A DNA stretch of 8,999 nucleotides from Candidatus Woesearchaeota archaeon (GTDB lineage Archaea > Nanobdellota > Nanobdellia > Woesearchaeales > GW2011-AR4), in contig JACPMU010000048.1 in the NCBI GenBank assembly GCA_016185865.1, positions 1 through 8,999 of the forward strand, written 5' to 3'. Positions within the stretch are counted from its first letter, which is position 1. Every line of letters begins with the position of its first letter. This document shows positions 6,938 to 8,999 of the stretch, one piece after another. Position numbers and translations under genes: made by a program. Below the pieces are notes generated by a model that saw only the letters and a program-made list of their open reading frames with translations, was not told the origin of the DNA and searched no databases.

Positions 6938-7414
6938 TTATTTACCGCAGAAGAAAATACTATCTTTGCCCTCTTCAATCAATTTCTCAATATTGAAGTT
7001 TTTTTCAATCAAATTTTTTATTACATCAAATTTTTTGGATTTTTTCAATACGCTGAAAACAAACCTTTCCTTTCCAACCCTTTTCATCTCATCAATTGAT
7101 TTTTTTATATTGTTAAAGTTGTGAATTGCTGTTATTGAAACAACATAGTCAAAGGAATTGCTTTTGAACGGAAGCGATTCAGCAATGCCAATTATCTTTT
7201 TATTATTTTTATTTAATTTTAATAGTGATATTGATGGATCAACTCCTGCAACATCACAATCAAATTCTGAGGAAATGCCTGTCCCGCAGCCCACATCAAG
7301 CATTCTCGTGTTTTTGTTTATCTTAATAATGTTTTTTATAACTGATAACTTGTTCAGCTGCTCTTCTTTGTATAGCTCATCATAGCCTTCTGATATGGCA
7401 TTATAATATTCCAT
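6938..7414 (-). CDS. Small class I SAM-dependent methyltransferase
   Basis: A 158-aa Rossmann-fold methyltransferase of the Methyltransf_11 type. Motif I is LDVGCGTG (39-46). The acidic residue that holds the SAM ribose is D59 in GVDPS, and the ESLPF...FDYVVS stretch (79-93) is the usual motif III/IV region. The N-terminus YYNAISEGYDELY is typical of small archaeal members. It is shorter than most class I enzymes (about 200 aa or more), with little C-terminal substrate region, so the acceptor (small molecule, RNA or protein) cannot be inferred. Lys and Asn codons are AT-rich, and G+C is about 30% by hand count. No SD precedes the ATG; an ATTTAAAT box lies 20 nt upstream, consistent with a leaderless transcript. 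It is divergent from the lipoprotein operon. Confidence 0.85.
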   Translation of the reverse strand: MEYYNAISEGYDELYKEEQLNKLSVIKNIIKINKNTRMLDVGCGTGISSEFDCDVAGVDPSISLLKLNKNNKKIIGIAESLPFKSNSFDYVVSITAIHNFNNIKKSIDEMKRVGKERFVFSVLKKSKKFDVIKNLIEKNFNIEKLIEEGKDSIFFCGK

Positions 7415-7434
7415 AATGGATGTTTTTCAGCAAA

Positions 7435-7443
7435 ATTTAAATA
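7435..7443. promoter_or_regulatory. Palindromic TATA box shared by divergent genes
   Basis: ATTTAAAT (7435-7442) is its own reverse complement. Read on + as TTTAAATA (7436-7443) it lies 35 nt before TTG 7479, predicting a start near 7466 and a leader carrying GGTGG. Read on - it lies 20 nt before ATG 7414, predicting a leaderless methyltransferase message. No other good TATA candidate occurs in the 64-nt intergenic gap. Confidence 0.5.
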
Positions 7444-7468
7444 TCTTTCATTAATAAGGCAGCAATTT

Positions 7469-7473
7469 GGTGG
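7469..7473 (+). promoter_or_regulatory. Shine-Dalgarno deciding the TTG start
   Basis: GGTGG five nt upstream of TTG 7479. The same pentamer precedes the first gene (4-8) and the 877-aa surface gene, and matches the expected archaeal 16S 3' end (CACC core). It supports a TTG start at 7479 over 7467. Confidence 0.6.
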
Positions 7474-7478
7474 TTATT

Positions 7479-8165
7479 TTGAAGAAAATATTTTTAATCA
7501 TTGCATTGATTTTCATTTTTGGCTGCGTTCAGGCAAAGGACTTTGATTACGGGTTAAAGCAAATCAGCAAGCTCAATTCCAAGTACAATGTCACTATGGA
7601 AACCTACCCAAAAACCATGCAGAAAATAAGCTTAATGCTTGATGACTTTGATGAGTTAAAAAAGCTCCAGCTGGAAACAGGCCAGGAGCCTTTTAACTAC
7701 ATTGCTGATTACAGAATGCTGAACCTTGAGGCTGAAAAGCTGTACATTGAAAGCCAGAAATACGGCAGCGCAGGCACAACCAAAGACGGCTTTGGCTGCA
7801 AGTCAAGGCCTCTTATCACAGAGTCAGTGGCTTTAAGGAATATGTCGGCTTTAAAGGGGTTTGAAGCAGCTGGCTTGATAACAGAGTTTGTTGATATATA
7901 TCCGGAAGAGGCAGAATCTGCAGGATTTTCCCTTAAAAATGCATTATTTCTTAACGCAAGCTTTTATGTGATATTCCAGGATGCAAGAAGAGACAGCAGG
8001 GTAATCAATAATTTTTGCCCGCAGAATGTGACACTTGATATATACAAGCAAGGCTTCCGCAAGCCGAGCTTCAGGGAAAGGAACAACCTAAGCGATGAGC
8101 GCATAAACAATATGGGATATGAAGAGGCTGTTGCAGTCTGGAAGAAAGATTCTGGCTTATCCTAA
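7479..8165 (+). CDS. Predicted lipoprotein of unknown function
   Basis: A 228-aa protein starting MKKIFLIIALIFIFG-C16, a lipoprotein-type signal peptide whose IFG-C resembles a lipobox; an ordinary Sec signal ending near VQA is the alternative. The mature part is mostly helical, includes a possible coiled segment at 45-65, and has two further Cys (107, 180) that could form a disulfide. The late segment QDARRDSRVINNFCPQNVT (168-185) looks conserved in type, but I cannot name the family. I chose TTG 7479 because GGTGG (7469-7473) lies five nt upstream and the signal peptide then begins correctly. An upstream TTG at 7467 would overlap that SD and add only four residues. It heads an operon with the two downstream genes. 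Localisation is outer membrane-face or anchored exoprotein. Confidence 0.75.
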   Translation: MKKIFLIIALIFIFGCVQAKDFDYGLKQISKLNSKYNVTMETYPKTMQKISLMLDDFDELKKLQLETGQEPFNYIADYRMLNLEAEKLYIESQKYGSAGTTKDGFGCKSRPLITESVALRNMSALKGFEAAGLITEFVDIYPEEAESAGFSLKNALFLNASFYVIFQDARRDSRVINNFCPQNVTLDIYKQGFRKPSFRERNNLSDERINNMGYEEAVAVWKKDSGLS

Positions 8166-8166
8166 A

Positions 8167-8595
8167 ATGGCATTGAAAAAACCAAAGAGCGTTGAGGAGT
8201 GCGTTTATTTTACAAACCGCACTATTGGAACCGGAAGGGCCATGGCATGGGTTTTCAGGAAAGAATGCCCTAAATGCAAAAAAGGGATAATGGGCAAGCC
8301 CAAGAAAAAAAATGGAAAATTTGACAAGAAAGCAGAGCATTATGTATGCTATGCATGCGGCTATTCGGAGAAAAACGAGCAGTTTGAAAACTCGCTTGTT
8401 ATCAGCATTGACTACAAATGCCCCCACTGCGGCAATGAAGGCGAAACAACTTCAGAGTACAAAAGGAAAACTTTTGAAGGAGTTCCATCTTATATGTTTG
8501 AGTGCCAGAAATGCCACAAGAAGATTGGATTGACGAAGAAATTGAAGGAGAGCAAGAAGAAGGGAAAAGACACAGAGGACTCAGATGAACAGTGA
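8167..8595 (+). CDS. Double zinc-ribbon protein
   Basis: A 142-aa basic protein with two predicted zinc ribbons: C34-PK-C37 with C51-YA-C54, and C75-PH-C78 with C103-QK-C106. An N-terminal segment (VEECVYFTNRTIGTGRAMAW, about 9-28) precedes them and looks conserved in archaeal homologues I recall. The C-terminal tail (about 113-142) is very charged, with Lys-rich then acidic residues, and is likely disordered. Such paired ribbons usually bind nucleic acid or bridge proteins in transcription or translation; no more specific role is supported. The start is ATG 8167, 1 nt after the upstream stop (TAA-A-ATG). An in-frame ATG at 8119 would overlap the upstream gene by 47 nt and add an unlikely basic extension. 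No SD is seen at 8167, suggesting coupled reinitiation. Overlaps the next gene by 11 nt. Confidence 0.8.
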   Translation: MALKKPKSVEECVYFTNRTIGTGRAMAWVFRKECPKCKKGIMGKPKKKNGKFDKKAEHYVCYACGYSEKNEQFENSLVISIDYKCPHCGNEGETTSEYKRKTFEGVPSYMFECQKCHKKIGLTKKLKESKKKGKDTEDSDEQ

Positions 8596-8845
8596 AGTAA
8601 TATCGTCAATAAGCACTATGCTCGGATTTTTCATGCTCATGATGCTGTTGGTTGTGGCTGTTGGAGCGCTTCTCTTTGCATTCTGGATTTGGATGGTTGT
8701 TGACTGCGCGAAAAGAGATTTCAAAAAGGACATTGACAAGGTTGTGTGGATATTGGTTATTGTGTTCCTCAATGTGCTAGGGGCTGCAGTATACTATTTT
8801 GTTGTAAAGATTGGGGAGAAGAAAAAAAACAAAAGAGCATACTGA
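8585..8845 (+). CDS. PLDc_N-type two-helix membrane protein
   Basis: An 86-aa integral membrane protein. Helix 1 spans about 13-38 and helix 2 about 53-74. Between them lies the WMVVDCAKRDFKKDIDKVVW pattern (36-55), which matches the PLDc_N (phospholipase D-nuclease N-terminal) family seen in small stand-alone proteins. There is no HKD catalytic motif, so it is not a nuclease or phospholipase itself. A basic tail EKKKNKRAY follows. The ATG has GAGG six nt upstream, inside the previous gene, with which it overlaps by 11 nt; the three + strand genes are one operon. It is convergent with the gene at the window's end, 8 nt away. The function of stand-alone PLDc_N proteins is unknown to me. Confidence 0.85.
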   Translation: MNSEVISSISTMLGFFMLMMLLVVAVGALLFAFWIWMVVDCAKRDFKKDIDKVVWILVIVFLNVLGAAVYYFVVKIGEKKKNKRAY

Positions 8846-8853
8846 TAGTAAAA

Positions 8854-8999
8854 TCAGCTTACCTTCGGTTGCACTATCACCATGTGCCCATTGTAAAGCC
8901 CTTCTAAATCTTTTAAAGATTTTCTTCTGATTTCACCAGCCAATGGTTCAAAATACACAACATTACTACCTTCTATGCCAATAACACAAACAACATGGC
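8854..8999 (-). CDS. C-terminal fragment, possibly peptidase C39-like
   Basis: The last 47 codons of a gene that enters from beyond 8999 and stops at TGA 8854-8856. The fragment begins HVVCVIGIEGSNVVYFEP and later has EIRRKSLKDLEGLYNGHMVIV. This order (His, hydrophobic strand, G-x-E-G, strand, then an LxxLxxxxNG-hydrophobic end) resembles the last part of peptidase C39-like papain-fold domains, where the His is catalytic. Too little is present to be sure, and the catalytic Cys would lie outside the window. Start unseen. Confidence 0.6.
   Translation of the reverse strand, partial: HVVCVIGIEGSNVVYFEPLAGEIRRKSLKDLEGLYNGHMVIVQPKVS

Noticed and set aside
8119..8166. Upstream ATG for the zinc-ribbon protein
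   Set aside because: It overlaps the lipoprotein gene by 47 nt in another frame, and the extra residues look like a by-product of that frame. ATG 8167 sits 1 nt after the stop.
8071..8427. - strand ORF opposite the lipoprotein and zinc-ribbon genes
   Set aside because: It overlaps two well-supported + strand genes, has no SD or recognisable domain, and its Cys come from antisense composition.

Overview
The window looks like a piece of a DPANN-type archaeal genome, most likely from the Pacearchaeota/Woesearchaeota (Nanoarchaeota) side. This rests on recognition rather than a search. Archaeal signals are TATA boxes 20 to 35 nt upstream of starts, GGTGG-type Shine-Dalgarno sequences, some apparently leaderless genes, large single-pass surface proteins built from Ig-like domains, and small archaeal-style zinc-ribbon and membrane proteins. 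Genes are packed tightly, with gaps of 1 to 30 nt. No rRNA, tRNA, CRISPR array or transposase was seen.

Region 1 (12-818, +): a protein fusing a minimal nucleotidyltransferase (MNT) domain to a helical HEPN-like domain. It converges on the next block with a 9-nt gap.

Region 2 (828-6346, -): a block of three surface-protein genes, transcribed from 6346 towards 828. All three share one homologous module of about 240-255 residues: two beta-sandwich-like halves, one Cys pair 93-97 residues apart, then a spacer and a C-terminal membrane helix. They differ in what sits outside it. The 357-aa protein has only the module. The 877-aa protein adds a lamin-tail domain and Ig/cadherin-like domains packed with N-glycosylation sequons. 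The 588-aa protein adds three 49-residue Cys-rich repeats and a Gly/Thr linker. The first two genes have near-identical TATA boxes; the third is coupled to the second by a TAA-A-ATG junction. Together they look like a set of envelope (S-layer-like or adhesin) proteins displaying different ectodomains on one membrane-proximal stalk.

Region 3 (about 6347-7435): an AT-rich stretch (about 24-30% G+C by hand count, against about 40-45% in neighbouring genes sampled). It holds a small two-helix membrane protein and a small SAM-dependent methyltransferase, both - strand and apparently leaderless. Imperfect inverted repeats flank the small membrane-protein gene.

Region 4 (7436-8845, +): a three-gene operon encoding a predicted lipoprotein of unknown function, a protein with two zinc ribbons, and a PLDc_N-type two-helix membrane protein. 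It starts from a palindromic TATA box that appears to be shared with the divergent methyltransferase gene.

Region 5 (8854-8999, -): the C-terminal end of a gene running off the window, resembling the end of a peptidase C39-like domain.
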